This document shows, piece by piece, positions 46,043 through 56,086 of a stretch of DNA of 64,000 nucleotides; within the stretch, counting starts at the first letter, position 1, and each line of letters starts with the position of its first letter. Position numbers and translations under genes: made by a program. The notes beneath the pieces were generated by a model. It was not told the DNA's origin. It did no database searches and saw only the letters and a list, made by a program, of their open reading frames with translations. Source of the DNA: 01-FULL-43-15b sp964472675 (GTDB lineage Bacteria; Patescibacteriota; Microgenomatia; UBA8517; UBA10165); assembly GCA_964472675.1 (NCBI GenBank), contig CAYYLO010000003.1, positions 1 through 64,000 of the forward strand, in the 5' to 3' direction.

Positions 46043-48993
46043 AGAATCTCTGTGAGAAACTGGCCTGTATAGGATTTTTTGTTTTGTGCAACTTGCGAGG
46101 GAGTGCCGGCGGCAATGATTTCTCCACCTTTCTCTCCTCCTTCAGGGCCCAAATCAATAATCCAATCCGCGTTTTTGACAACGTCTAAATTGTGTTCGAT
46201 AACTACAACTGTGTTACCCATAGAAACTAATCGCAAGAGGCATTTCAAGAGTTTTTCAATATCAGAAAAATGTAAACCCGTTGTAGGTTCATCAAGAATA
46301 TAAAAAGTTGAACTGCCCGCCCGTTTCATGAGCTCTGAGGAAAGCTTAACGCGCTGGGCCTCACCGCCCGATAAGGTTGGCGCAGACTGGCCCAGCTCAA
46401 TATAATCAAGCCCCACCTCAGACAAGGTATCTAATTTATCGGCAATGTGAGGAATATTGGCAAAGAATTCTTTGGCTTCAGCAACAGTCAAATTCAGCAC
46501 TTCAGCAATATTTTTTCCATGCCATTCGACTTCTAGAGTTTCTCTGTTAAATCTTGTTCCGTTACAGATATCGCAGGTAATATAAACGTCAGACAAAAAC
46601 TGCATTTCAATTTTGTTTACACCTTGTCCTTCGCAACCCTCGCACCGCCCCCCTTTGACGTTAAAAGAAAACCTTCCTGCTTTATAGCCGCGAACACGAG
46701 CCTCTGGAGTTTGGGCAAATAACGCCCTTACTTCGTTAAAAACCCCTGTATATGTTGCAGGGTTTGAGCGTGGTGTCCGGCCAATTGGTGATTGGTCCAG
46801 TAAAATCAGGCGGTTGACCTGATCTGTGCCTTCCAGACGCTCAAAATCACCATTTTTGGAAGTGTAAGGCAGGTTCCTTTCCTGCCATGAACGGTTTAGG
46901 GCATCATGAAGTGCAGGATAAAGTGTGTCTACTAATAATGTTGACTTGCCTGAACCGGAAACACCAGTGATGCAAATTAGCTTTTGTAGAGGTATTTTAA
47001 CATTTACATCTTTTAAATTATGCTCACTTGCACCAGTGAGTTGAAGATATCCTTTATCGTCTTGAACCAAAGTATCGTGACCATCGGATTTGTTAACCCA
47101 CAAGTCCTTTTTCCCGGATAAATATTTGGCAGTTACAGAATCCTTGTGTGCCAAAATTGCCGGAAGATCGCCTTGGGCAACCAGCGCTCCACCCTGTTTA
47201 CCTGCCCCAGGACCAAAGTCCAAAATCCAGTCAGCTTTTTCCATCATCTCCCGATCATGCTCAACAACTATTACAGTGTTCCCCAAATCCCGAAGGTTTT
47301 GCAAAGTACTTATTAAACGCCGGTTATCTCTCTGGTGAAGTCCTATTGTTGGTTCATCAAGAACGTATAAGACGCCGCTTAGTCCTGACCCGATTTGCGA
47401 AGCCAAGCGAATTCTTTGAGCCTCCCCGCCCGCCAGTGTGCCAGAGGATCTGTCTAAAGTTAAATATTCAAGTCCAACGGAAACTAAAAAATGAAGCCGC
47501 GAAACTATTTCCTTAAGAATCATCCTGGCAATTTCCTGCTCTCTTTTTGAAAGCGGCGTGTCCTTGCCTGAGAGCATTTGAGCAAACTTTAAAGAGTTGG
47601 CAATTTGCATACGCGTTACGTCAACGATTGACTTGCCATCAACAGTGATCGATAGAGCCTCTTCCTTTAATCTTGCGCCTTTGCAATCTGGACAAACTTG
47701 TTTTTGCATATATTTTTCAATCTCCGCGCGGGCATAATCCGAATCACTATCTGAATGTCTTCTTTCAAGCTCTGGAATTATTCCGTGGAAGGCCTCTTTT
47801 ATATAAGTTTTTTCACCAAATTTATTTGTTCCCCAAACTTTGTATATTTGACTACCTGTGCCCCAAAGAAGAATTTTTACCTGTTCCTGAGTTAAATTCT
47901 TCAACGTGATTTGAATGCTAAAGCCATTTTCCCTGGCTACTTGTTCAACTATTCTTGAATACCAGGTTTCATTTTCGAACATCGTCCCCATCGGCAATAT
48001 CGCACCTTCAGACAACGTCAGTTCAGGATTAACTAACCTCTCAGGATCAATTTTTAACAAAGCTCCGATACCCGAACAGGTTGAACAGGCCCCATGCGGA
48101 GAATTGAAAGAAAAAGTGCGGGGCTCAATCTCCGGGAAACTGATATTATCAACAGGACAGGAAAATTTCTCAGAGAAGAGGTGGTCTTCTAGTTTTTTTG
48201 GACTGTCAGGAATACTAAAGCTCGAATCGTGGACTTGAGATAAAATTATCAAGCCTTCAGAAAGTCCCAAACCTTGTTCTATAGAATCAGCAAGCCGTAA
48301 GCGAAGATTATTTTCGGCAATTTTGTCGCGTAATTGTTTTTTCTCAATAGAGATTCTATCAATAACTACGTCAATTGAGTGCTTATTGGTCTTTATTAAA
48401 AATAAATCCTCGTCCAGACCGTATATTTTTCCATCAACTCTGACGCGGGTAAAACCTTTAGCACGCAAATTGGCAAAGAGGGTGGTAAATTCCCCTTTTT
48501 TGTCGCGGACAACAGGAGAAAGCAGCAAGAATTTTGCGATCTTTTCTTTATCGGCAACCTCCTTGATCATGCTTAGGGAGTTGTTGGTTATAGTTTCAAC
48601 AGACTGTTGTTCAATTTCGCGGCCGCAAATCGGACAGTGTGGGTGGCCAATGCGCGCAAAAAGCAGGCGCAGGTAGTCGTAAATTTCGGTTATTGTCCCT
48701 ACTGTGGAGCGGGGATTATGGGAGGTGGTTTTTTGCTCTATAGAAATTGCAGGCGACAAACCTTCAATGCTATCTACATCAGGTTTATCCATAATCCCTA
48801 AAAACTGCCTTGCATAAGAAGACAAACTTTCCACATACCTCCTTTGACCTTCAGCATAAATTGTGTCAAAAGCCAAAGAGCTTTTACCTGATCCAGAAAT
48901 CCCCGTAAAAACAACCAGTTTGTTTTTCGGAATCTCTACATCGATGTTCTTGAGGTTATGTTGTCTGGCTCCCTTAATAATAATTTTATCCAT
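46039..48993 (-). CDS. uvrA: Excinuclease ABC subunit A
   Basis: 984 aa from ATG 48993; the longer open frame upstream is not needed. Two ABC modules: Walker A GISGSGKSSLAFD near the start and GVSGSGKSTLL at about 640. The signature regions LAGGEAQRI and LSGGEAQRV and the zinc-finger cysteines (CPICG, CPDC, CEGCEGQG) are in place. It finds DNA damage and loads UvrB. It lies 58 nt after uvrB on the same strand. Confidence 0.97.
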   Translation of the reverse strand: MDKIIIKGARQHNLKNIDVEIPKNKLVVFTGISGSGKSSLAFDTIYAEGQRRYVESLSSYARQFLGIMDKPDVDSIEGLSPAISIEQKTTSHNPRSTVGTITEIYDYLRLLFARIGHPHCPICGREIEQQSVETITNNSLSMIKEVADKEKIAKFLLLSPVVRDKKGEFTTLFANLRAKGFTRVRVDGKIYGLDEDLFLIKTNKHSIDVVIDRISIEKKQLRDKIAENNLRLRLADSIEQGLGLSEGLIILSQVHDSSFSIPDSPKKLEDHLFSEKFSCPVDNISFPEIEPRTFSFNSPHGACSTCSGIGALLKIDPERLVNPELTLSEGAILPMGTMFENETWYSRIVEQVARENGFSIQITLKNLTQEQVKILLWGTGSQIYKVWGTNKFGEKTYIKEAFHGIIPELERRHSDSDSDYARAEIEKYMQKQVCPDCKGARLKEEALSITVDGKSIVDVTRMQIANSLKFAQMLSGKDTPLSKREQEIARMILKEIVSRLHFLVSVGLEYLTLDRSSGTLAGGEAQRIRLASQIGSGLSGVLYVLDEPTIGLHQRDNRRLISTLQNLRDLGNTVIVVEHDREMMEKADWILDFGPGAGKQGGALVAQGDLPAILAHKDSVTAKYLSGKKDLWVNKSDGHDTLVQDDKGYLQLTGASEHNLKDVNVKIPLQKLICITGVSGSGKSTLLVDTLYPALHDALNRSWQERNLPYTSKNGDFERLEGTDQVNRLILLDQSPIGRTPRSNPATYTGVFNEVRALFAQTPEARVRGYKAGRFSFNVKGGRCEGCEGQGVNKIEMQFLSDVYITCDICNGTRFNRETLEVEWHGKNIAEVLNLTVAEAKEFFANIPHIADKLDTLSEVGLDYIELGQSAPTLSGGEAQRVKLSSELMKRAGSSTFYILDEPTTGLHFSDIEKLLKCLLRLVSMGNTVVVIEHNLDVVKNADWIIDLGPEGGEKGGEIIAAGTPSQVAQNKKSYTGQFLTEIL

Positions 48994-49051
48994 GTCCACC
49001 AATAAATGCCCGCGATTAACGCGGCGCAAGTAGTATATCACGACTGGTTCC

Positions 49052-51070
49052 TCAAATACTTTCCAGCTGGCGGACTCTGTCGCGGAACTTGGCGGCAAGT
49101 TCAAAGTTTAAATCTTTTGCGGCGGCGGTCATGGCCCGCCTTAGCTTCAAGATCATATTTTTTCTATCTCTTGGGGTAAGCCCGTCGGGGCTTAAATTTT
49201 CAAAGCTGTTTACCACATCCCGTTCGATACCGTACAACAGAGGTTCTGTCTCCTGAACTTGCCCGCGGTCGATTAACTTTTCGCGGATGGGTTTAACAAT
49301 TGTTTTTGGGGTAATATTGTGATTTTTATTGTAGTCAAGTTGAAGCAAACGCCTTCTTTCAACTTCGCGTATAGCCCTCTGCATCGATCCGGTAATGTTA
49401 TCAGCATACATAATAACTTTGCCTTCTATATGCCGTGCAGCGCGGCCCATGACTTGAATTAGAGAAGTTTCAGACCTTAAAAATCCTTCTTTGTCGGCGT
49501 CCAGGATGGCAACCAGAGAAACTTCCGGAAGATCCAAGCCCTCGCGAAGAAGATTAATTCCTACCAAAACGTCGTAGTCTCCCCGCCTTAACTGGTCCAA
49601 AATATCCGTCCGGTCAAGAGTATTAACTTCAGAATGCAAATACTGAACTTTAAGGCCTTCATCTTTGAGGTATGAAGTTAAATCTTCAGCCATTCTTTTA
49701 GTCAGCGTAGTAACTAAAGTTCGCTGCTCCTTTTTGACTCTTTCCGAAATTTCCCTAATTAAATCCGGAATCTGCCCTTCTGTCGGTTTGACAACCACTT
49801 CCGGATCGGGAATACCCGTTGGACGGATCAACTGTTGTGCAATACCATTTTTACCCGCTCTGGCAAGCTCCCAGTTGGCAGGAGTGGCGCTTGTGTATAA
49901 GACTTTAGGCGTGCGTCTCAAAAACTCTTCAAATTTCAGGGGACGGTTGTCATACGCTGACGGAAGTCTGAACCCAAAATCAATCAATGTCCGTTTTCTG
50001 GCTAAATCTCCGTTGTACATTCCCCCAATCTGCGGAATCGTCATATGCGACTCGTCAATAACAACTAAAAAATCATCACCGTAATTGTGCTTGTAGTAAT
50101 CAAGAAGAGTGTATGGAGCGTCCCCTGATTTGCGGCCGTCAAAGTAGCGCGAATAATTTTCAATTCCATTAACGTAGCCAACCTCTTCAATCATTTCCAG
50201 GTCATATGTAACTCTCCTCTCAACACGGTTGGCTTCCAAAAGCTTCCCGGCATCTTTAAAATTTTTAACGACTCTTTGCAAGTCTTTCCTAATTTGTCCA
50301 AACACCCCCGCGTGTTTCTCGCGATCCATCATATAGTGTTTGGCCGGATAAATTAATGTGGACCTTAAGTCTGAAAGCGCTTTGCCGGTATTCGGATCAA
50401 TAATCGAGAGTTTTTTTAAGTTTTCCTGTTCAAATTCCAAACGGACGGCCGTATCTTCATACGCCGGAAAAATGTCGATTATGTCTCCCCTAACCCGCCA
50501 GGCGCCTCTATGAAAACCATAGTCTCCCCGCTCGTATTGCAAATCAATTAACCTTTTTGAAATATCCTGTCGCGCATAGCTTTTCCCAACTTCCAGTTCC
50601 AGGACAAAGTTTCCGTATTCCGAAGGCGAGCCGATATTATAAATACAGGAAACAGAAGCAACAGTAATAACGTCTTTTCGGGTCATGAGATTGGTTGTGG
50701 CGCGCAGGCGGAGTTTGTCTATCTCGCGGTTGATATCGGTTTCCTTTTCAATATAGGTATCAGTTTGCGGGATATATGCTTCAGGTTGGTAGTAGTCATA
50801 ATAAGAGACAAAGTAGGAAACGCCATTTTCCGGGAAAAAATCGCGCAACTCCTGATAAAGTTGTCCGGCTAAAGTTTTGTTGTGAGAAATAACCAGCGTT
50901 GGAAGCTGCAGCTGCTCAATGACAGAAGCAACAGTGAAAGTTTTTCCTGAACCCGTGACTCCCAAAAGGACCTGGTCAGTTGCTCCGGTTTTTATTCCTT
51001 TTACCAGCTGATCAACGGCCTGCGGTTGGTCGCCTGTGAGTTTATATGGGGATTCTAATTTAAACCTCAT
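49052..51070 (-). CDS. uvrB: Excinuclease ABC subunit B
   Basis: 672 aa from ATG 51070. Walker A GVTGSGKTFTVA, beta-hairpin region SYYDYYQPEAY, DEXH-type box VVIDESHMTIPQ, helicase motif VMGRAARH and the C-terminal UVR domain are all present. It verifies damage and recruits UvrC. TACAAT ends 6 nt before the ATG, so leaderless. First gene of the uvrB-uvrA operon and divergent from lexA across about 180 nt. Confidence 0.97.
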   Translation of the reverse strand: MRFKLESPYKLTGDQPQAVDQLVKGIKTGATDQVLLGVTGSGKTFTVASVIEQLQLPTLVISHNKTLAGQLYQELRDFFPENGVSYFVSYYDYYQPEAYIPQTDTYIEKETDINREIDKLRLRATTNLMTRKDVITVASVSCIYNIGSPSEYGNFVLELEVGKSYARQDISKRLIDLQYERGDYGFHRGAWRVRGDIIDIFPAYEDTAVRLEFEQENLKKLSIIDPNTGKALSDLRSTLIYPAKHYMMDREKHAGVFGQIRKDLQRVVKNFKDAGKLLEANRVERRVTYDLEMIEEVGYVNGIENYSRYFDGRKSGDAPYTLLDYYKHNYGDDFLVVIDESHMTIPQIGGMYNGDLARKRTLIDFGFRLPSAYDNRPLKFEEFLRRTPKVLYTSATPANWELARAGKNGIAQQLIRPTGIPDPEVVVKPTEGQIPDLIREISERVKKEQRTLVTTLTKRMAEDLTSYLKDEGLKVQYLHSEVNTLDRTDILDQLRRGDYDVLVGINLLREGLDLPEVSLVAILDADKEGFLRSETSLIQVMGRAARHIEGKVIMYADNITGSMQRAIREVERRRLLQLDYNKNHNITPKTIVKPIREKLIDRGQVQETEPLLYGIERDVVNSFENLSPDGLTPRDRKNMILKLRRAMTAAAKDLNFELAAKFRDRVRQLESI

Positions 51071-51107
51071 TTGCAAATTGTACCATAGATTACCCAAAAA
51101 CTGGGTC

Positions 51108-51136
51108 TTGACAATCGGGTTTTGTTAGGGTAGATT
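51108..51136 (+). promoter_or_regulatory. Candidate promoter reading toward lexA
   Basis: TTGACA and TAGATT with a 17-nt spacer. The start would be about 100 nt before lexA; a second weaker -10 (GATATT) lies 6 nt before the lexA ATG. The inverted repeat ACCCAAAAACTGGGT (51092-51106) next to it is a possible operator. I could not find a shared LexA box at uvrB, lexA and dinB. Confidence 0.45.
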
Positions 51137-51245
51137 GAAAATACCAAATATAAAATATTAAAAATCAAAAATACACAGCAAAAAGGCAAAATTTATCTGT
51201 TTAATATGTCTATTTGAGATTTGATATTTAATTTTTGATATTACA
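51137..51245. repeat. AT-rich dispersed repeat between uvrB and lexA
   Basis: A left arm of CAAATATAAAATATTAAAAATC and AAAAATACAC words, a short centre, and a right arm of GAGATTTGATATTTAATTTTTGATATT words that are largely complementary. I recall this style of repeat between genes in Microgenomates genomes. It could act as a weak bidirectional hairpin. Confidence 0.5.
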
Positions 51246-51248
51246 ACC

Positions 51249-51866
51249 ATGCCACCTGTTATTTATACCAGACAGCGCCAAATTCTTGACTTTATCAGTC
51301 AGTTTATTGACGCTAACGGATGTGCGCCCACTTTAAAACAGATTGCCCAGGCAATTGGTGTTTCTTCTTTAGCAACAGTCCACGAGCATCTTCAGGCTTT
51401 GGAAAAGAAGGGCTTAATAAAAAAACACGTTGGCGATACCCGCGGAATTGAATTAACAAAAATTACTCCTCGTGTTACTCCCGGAGTTGAGGTTCCCATC
51501 ATGGGATTTATTGCAGCAGGGGCCCCTATTGAACCGTACACTGATCCTAATGCGACTCTTTCAATTCCTCCTGCGATGTTTTCTTCTACTAAAAGAATCT
51601 ATGTTCTTCAAGTTCGCGGGGAATCTATGATTGAGGTAGGGATAAATGATGGCGACTATGTTGTCATTGAACAACAGGACCGTGCCAGCAATGGTGAAAT
51701 AGTCGTTGCCCTTCTGGACAATGGCATGGCGACGTTAAAGCGCTACTTTAAGGAGACTACAAGAATCCGGCTTGAACCAGCCAACCGCACCATGAGCCCG
51801 ATTTATGCCAAGAACGTCACTGTTCAAGGTAAGGTTGTCGGCTTAATTCGCAAATACGCGAATTAA
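51249..51866 (+). CDS. lexA: LexA repressor
   Basis: 205 aa. Winged helix at 1-68 (RQRQILDFISQFIDANGCAP, SLATVHEHLQALEKKGLI). The self-cleavage site is Ala-Gly in FIAAGAPIEP, the Ser nucleophile is in RGESMIEVGI and the Lys in MATLKRYF. Normal length. It controls the DNA-damage response; nearby candidates for its regulon are uvrB-uvrA, the Y-family polymerase and perhaps the Bro-N/DinD-like gene. Confidence 0.96.
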   Translation: MPPVIYTRQRQILDFISQFIDANGCAPTLKQIAQAIGVSSLATVHEHLQALEKKGLIKKHVGDTRGIELTKITPRVTPGVEVPIMGFIAAGAPIEPYTDPNATLSIPPAMFSSTKRIYVLQVRGESMIEVGINDGDYVVIEQQDRASNGEIVVALLDNGMATLKRYFKETTRIRLEPANRTMSPIYAKNVTVQGKVVGLIRKYAN

Positions 51867-51899
51867 AATTCGCTACAGTGTGGCATCTTGAAGGTGAGT

Positions 51900-52346
51900 T
51901 TACTCGCGGTTTCCTTTGACGGCTTTTAGCACTTCTTCCTCTTTTTCCAGTTCTTTCTTTTGGTAATTTATTAAGAGTTTCAAAATTTCATTTTGTTTGG
52001 AATTTACCTCTTCAACACGATCAACAGTTTGTTTGGTATGCTCAATCATTTTACGCAAAGTACGTTCTGAGCGGTTGGCGGCAGCCGCAACCAAAAAACC
52101 TATGTAAAGTTCTGCAAGTGTTGTTATGGTGTTTAGTGGAAAATTCCATGCATTTGAAGTAAACCAGTCAGGCAAGAAGTCTCCTCTTGCAAATAATTCG
52201 CGTTGCGTATAGCCCAAAGCAAACCAGACAACCACAGCCAAAATCCAAAAAGCGATGTTCGTAGGCGTACCCATCCCCCACGAAACAACGTCTGCTATGC
52301 GGATAAATTTCTCATTAAGCTTTTTCATTTCTTTAGAGATTGCCAT
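51900..52346 (-). CDS. Low-affinity iron permease family protein
   Basis: 148 aa. Two membrane segments (about 25-44 and 72-92) with IADVVSWGMGTPTNIAFWIL and WNFPLNTITTLAELYIGFLV then AAAANRSERTL, which is the pattern of the PF04120-type low-affinity iron permease family. The C-terminal 45 residues form a coiled coil. Transport has been shown only for fungal relatives; the bacterial role is uncertain. Confidence 0.75.
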   Translation of the reverse strand: MAISKEMKKLNEKFIRIADVVSWGMGTPTNIAFWILAVVVWFALGYTQRELFARGDFLPDWFTSNAWNFPLNTITTLAELYIGFLVAAAANRSERTLRKMIEHTKQTVDRVEEVNSKQNEILKLLINYQKKELEKEEEVLKAVKGNRE

Positions 52347-52389
52347 GTCGCTTTGCTCCTGGCAATGACAATCACTATAATTACTTCAT

Positions 52390-53085
52390 ATGTTGGGGAA
52401 ATTGTCAATTGTTGCTACTCCTATTGGAAATTTAGGCGATATTACATATCGGGCGATACAAACGTTGATGGAGTGTGATGTCATCTTAGCTGAGGATACA
52501 AGAACTACGGCCAAATTGCTAACCCATTATCAAATTCCCCGCAAAGAATTAATTTCTTTTTTTGAAGGGAACGAAGAACGCAGGCTAAAGTCTGTTATTA
52601 CACTTCTGCAAGAGGGGAAACATGTTGTGCTTGTCTCAGAATCTGGCACACCTTTAATCTCTGATCCTGGATACAAACTAGTTCGTGAAGCGCTAAGCAG
52701 GGAGTTAAGCGTGGAATCCATTCCCGGGCCAACTGCTCTAATTGGCGCTCTGACCATATCAGGATTGCCATCAAACGCTTTTTTATTCTTGGGATTTTTA
52801 CCTAAAAAAGAAGCGCATATAAAACGTCTGTTTTTGTCTGTACGTGATACGTTGTGGGATGTCGGACAACTAAAAACTGTTATTTTTTACGAAAGCCCCT
52901 ACAGGTTGCTAAAGTCTCTTACCCTGATAAAACAAGTGTTTGAGGAGGCAGACATTGTGGTTGCGCGTGAACTAACCAAAATACATGAAGAGGTTAAGAG
53001 AGGAAAGGTGTCAGAAATAATTAGCCACTTTGAGAAAGTAAAACCAAGGGGAGAGTTTGTAGTTCTGCTTCGTTCATTAAATTAA
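52390..53085 (+). CDS. rsmI: 16S rRNA (cytidine-1402-2'-O)-methyltransferase
   Basis: 231 aa. TP-methylase fold with IVATPIGNLGDITYRAI, AEDTRTTAKLL, SESGTPLISDPGYKLV and SIPGPTALIGAL in the usual order. It methylates the ribosomal decoding site. TTGCTC, 17 nt, TATAAT ends 8 nt before the ATG, so nearly leaderless. It overlaps gpmI by 9 nt, tail to tail. Confidence 0.95.
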   Translation: MLGKLSIVATPIGNLGDITYRAIQTLMECDVILAEDTRTTAKLLTHYQIPRKELISFFEGNEERRLKSVITLLQEGKHVVLVSESGTPLISDPGYKLVREALSRELSVESIPGPTALIGALTISGLPSNAFLFLGFLPKKEAHIKRLFLSVRDTLWDVGQLKTVIFYESPYRLLKSLTLIKQVFEEADIVVARELTKIHEEVKRGKVSEIISHFEKVKPRGEFVVLLRSLN

Positions 53086-54711
53086 CGAACGTCCTGTCAT
53101 TTCCTGTGGCTTTGGCAAGCCCAATATTTTCAAAATTGTGGGGGCAACATCTGCTAATATTCCTGTTTGCAGTTGCTGAAAATCACCCATAAACTCTTTT
53201 CCTGCAATTATTAAAGGAACAGGATTGTTAGAATGCTCCGTATCTATAGTGCCGTCTGATTTAAGCAATTCCTCCGCATTGCCATGATCAGCAGTAATTA
53301 TTGTTACTCCTCCAAGGTTGGAAACTCTCGAGACTATATTGCCAACACAAGTGTCAACAGTTTCGACAGCAGACTTTGTTGCCTCATAATTTCCCGTATG
53401 GCCAACCATGTCGGGGTTTGCAAAGTTAATTAATACAAACTTAAAATTATTTGGTGGGGCAAGAGCGTTTTGAAAGTTTTTAACGATTTCTAAAGCAGAC
53501 ATTTGAGGCGCTAAATCGTAAGTCGCGACTTGAGGAGAACGGGCAATAATCCGTGTCTCGCCACGAAAGGCCATCTCTCTTTGCCCATTAAAATAATAAG
53601 TTACAAACCTTTCTTTTTCAGATTCCGCAAGCCGAAGCTGCAAATAGTTTCTTTGTGAGATTACATCCCCTAAAGGTAAAGTCACATTCTCGGGGGGGAA
53701 AGCAGCTTTTGCGTATTTTGCAATGACTTTGCTATATTCTGTCATTGTCGCAAAATATAAATTTTTAATTTTCGGACGTCTTGGGAAAATGTTGCTCCCT
53801 TCAACTTTAACGTTCTCTTTCTTATAATATTTCTCAGAGTAAGGGTCAAAATCCATATGGCTTGCCGCTGCTTCTTTGGAAAAATCTTCAAAAACAAAGG
53901 CTCCGGCAAGTTGTCGTGGACGGTCAACTCTGAAGTTAAAAAATATTACCGCATCATTTTCCCTTACCAAGTAAGGCGTCTGCCCGCCTTCTTCTAAAAT
54001 TGCGGGGTGTATGAATTCATCTGTAATTCCATTATCGTAAGATTGTTGTATAGCTTCTTTTATGGATGCTGTATGTTTTGCCGCCCCTGCAGTTAACGCA
54101 TCAAAAGCAACCTTTGTCCTCTCCCACCTTAGATCCCTATCCATTGCCCAATACCTTCCCATAACTGAAACAAATTTTCCAATTGACTGAGTTGACATGA
54201 ATTTCTCTATGTTAGCAATATATGAAATTCCAGCGGTTGGTGGCGAATCGCGCCCGTCTGTAAAAGCGTGGACGAGGACGTTTTGTGATAAATTTTGCTC
54301 TTTGGCAAGCCGCAAAAGCCCTAAAAGGTGATCAGTGCTGGAATGAACTCCCCCACCTCCAACTAAGCCAAAAAGGTGCAGGCGTGAATTATTTTTTTTA
54401 ACATGCTCTATCGCTCCCAAAAAAGCAGGATTCTTAAAATAAACTCCACTGGCAATAGACATGTTTATCCGCAAAAGATCCTGGTAGACAATCCTGCCCG
54501 CACCCAGGTTTAAGTGGCCGGTCTCTGTATTTCCCACTTCGCCTCTTGGCAAACCTACAGCTTCTCCTGAGGCAAGCAAAGTTGTATGCGGAAAACCCGC
54601 CCACAGTTTTCTAATAGTTGGCAGGTTTGCTGCCATTATCGGATTTCCAGGACCTGCCGGCGCCGTTCCCCAACCATCCATAACGATTAAAACTACTAAG
54701 GGATAGTTCAT
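53077..54711 (-). CDS. gpmI: 2,3-bisphosphoglycerate-independent phosphoglycerate mutase
   Basis: 544 aa. It interconverts 3- and 2-phosphoglycerate. Metal and Ser site motifs: MDGWG at the N-terminus, GNTETGHLNLGAGR with the catalytic Ser/Thr region, GGGVHSSTDH, FTDGRDSPP and the closing TADHGNAE. A Thr (T-E-T-G-H) occupies the place where many family members have Ser (SEVGH), so the nucleophile should be checked. Works next to enolase, which lies just upstream on the same strand. Confidence 0.94.
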   Translation of the reverse strand: MNYPLVVLIVMDGWGTAPAGPGNPIMAANLPTIRKLWAGFPHTTLLASGEAVGLPRGEVGNTETGHLNLGAGRIVYQDLLRINMSIASGVYFKNPAFLGAIEHVKKNNSRLHLFGLVGGGGVHSSTDHLLGLLRLAKEQNLSQNVLVHAFTDGRDSPPTAGISYIANIEKFMSTQSIGKFVSVMGRYWAMDRDLRWERTKVAFDALTAGAAKHTASIKEAIQQSYDNGITDEFIHPAILEEGGQTPYLVRENDAVIFFNFRVDRPRQLAGAFVFEDFSKEAAASHMDFDPYSEKYYKKENVKVEGSNIFPRRPKIKNLYFATMTEYSKVIAKYAKAAFPPENVTLPLGDVISQRNYLQLRLAESEKERFVTYYFNGQREMAFRGETRIIARSPQVATYDLAPQMSALEIVKNFQNALAPPNNFKFVLINFANPDMVGHTGNYEATKSAVETVDTCVGNIVSRVSNLGGVTIITADHGNAEELLKSDGTIDTEHSNNPVPLIIAGKEFMGDFQQLQTGILADVAPTILKILGLPKPQEMTGRSLI

Positions 54712-54719
54712 CGGGTAAA

Positions 54720-54805
54720 TTTATAATTTTGCAATTTTCAATTTCCATTCCAGTCCGAGCGTGTACATGTCTCAATGTATTAATTTTTCAAAATTAGAGC
54801 ATTGA
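54720..54805. repeat. AT-rich dispersed repeat between eno and gpmI
   Basis: AATTTTGCAATTTTCAATTTCC on one side and TTTTTCAAAATTAGAGCATTGAAAATTATT on the other share complementary AATTTTCAAT/ATTGAAAATT words. It fills the whole gap between the two glycolytic genes. Confidence 0.45.
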
Positions 54806-54808
54806 AAA

Positions 54809-56086
54809 TTATTGCTGTGCAGATAGTTCCTTTTCTATTGTAAGTAACCTGTTGTATTTGGCTATACGTTCTCCTCGGGCTGGCGCTCCAAATTTTACGT
54901 AATCGCTTTTTACGCCAACAGCAAAATCAGCAATAAACCAATCGTTAGTTTCGCCTGACCTGTGAGAAACAATTACTTTCCAGGATGCATCTCTTGCCAG
55001 TTTAATAACGTCTAAAGTTTCCGTGACAGTTCCTATTTGGTTGGGTTTTACTAAAATTGCGTTACACGCCTTTTGGTCAATTGCCTGTTTGACTCTTTCC
55101 GGATTGGTAACAAGAAGGTCATCTCCAACAATCATCATTTTGTTTCCTTCTTGTGAAGTGATAACTTTCCAGGACTCCCAGTCTTCCTCGTGGAAAGGGT
55201 CTTCAAGGTATGTCAATCTATACTCCTGGTTTATGCTGTCGTAAAAAGAAATTAAGGCTGAGCTGTTAAGAACGTTTGAGCGGTCTTTAATTGTGTAGCT
55301 TCCATTCTTCCAGATTGTGTTTGCCGCGACGTCAAGTCCTAAAAAAAAGTCCTGTCCGATTTGGTATCCTGCTTCTCTGATGGCTTCTACATTGATTTCT
55401 AATGCGTCAGCGTTGGTAAACAAGTTGGGCGCAAAACCTCCTTCATCCCCAACTGAATGAATCGCTCCGCGGCGAATTAACGCCTGGCGAATTTGGTAAT
55501 AAACTTCAACAGAAGACCTTAAACTTTCAGAGAAAACTTTAGAGGTAGCAGGGATAACCTGAAATTCCTGAAAATCCAGGTTTCCGGCTCCGTGCTGACC
55601 TCCGTTTATCATGTTAAAAACTGGAGTTGGTATTCGTGACGGGAGGCCAGGGGTAGACGCCTGAAGGTTTTCGGCTAACTTGCTAATCCAATTGTACAAA
55701 GGCATTCCTGAGGCAACAGCTCCGGCTTTACAAATCCCTTCCGATACGGAAAGAATAGCGTTTCCTCCAATGCTCTTTTTCTCTTTCGTCCCGTCAAGCT
55801 GGATTAACTTCTGGTCAATTTCCGCCTGATTTGTTGGATCCATTCCTGTTAAAGCAGGCCCCAACTTTTGATTAACATTGTCAACAGCCTGCAATACCCC
55901 TTTGCCTGCAAATCTTTTGCTGTCATTATCCCTTAACTCTAATGCTTCTCTTGATCCAACAGAAGCACCGGAAGGAACAGAAGATACTGTGGCTTGGCCA
56001 CTGTCTAGTCGAACAATTGTTTCAATAGTCGGATCTCCCCGGCTATCTAATATCTCATGAGCATAAATTTGAGTGATTCTAGACAT
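54809..56086 (-). CDS. eno: Enolase
   Basis: 425 aa from ATG 56086, overlapping ppsA by 8 nt. It converts 2-phosphoglycerate to PEP. SVPSGASVGSREALELRD, MINGGQHGAGNLDFQEFQVI, the metal ligand in YLEDPFHEEDW, GDDLLVTNPERV and SHRSGETND are all in place. Its product PEP is the product or substrate of the overlapping PEP synthase. Confidence 0.97.
   Translation of the reverse strand: MSRITQIYAHEILDSRGDPTIETIVRLDSGQATVSSVPSGASVGSREALELRDNDSKRFAGKGVLQAVDNVNQKLGPALTGMDPTNQAEIDQKLIQLDGTKEKKSIGGNAILSVSEGICKAGAVASGMPLYNWISKLAENLQASTPGLPSRIPTPVFNMINGGQHGAGNLDFQEFQVIPATSKVFSESLRSSVEVYYQIRQALIRRGAIHSVGDEGGFAPNLFTNADALEINVEAIREAGYQIGQDFFLGLDVAANTIWKNGSYTIKDRSNVLNSSALISFYDSINQEYRLTYLEDPFHEEDWESWKVITSQEGNKMMIVGDDLLVTNPERVKQAIDQKACNAILVKPNQIGTVTETLDVIKLARDASWKVIVSHRSGETNDWFIADFAVGVKSDYVKFGAPARGERIAKYNRLLTIEKELSAQQ

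Noticed and set aside
49665..50084. 139-codon plus-strand frame
   Set aside because: Lies entirely antisense inside uvrB, whose coding is certain.
51090..51140. LexA operator shared by uvrB, lexA and dinB
   Set aside because: Inverted repeats exist at two of the promoters but differ in sequence and spacing and do not fit the Gram-positive or cyanobacterial boxes.
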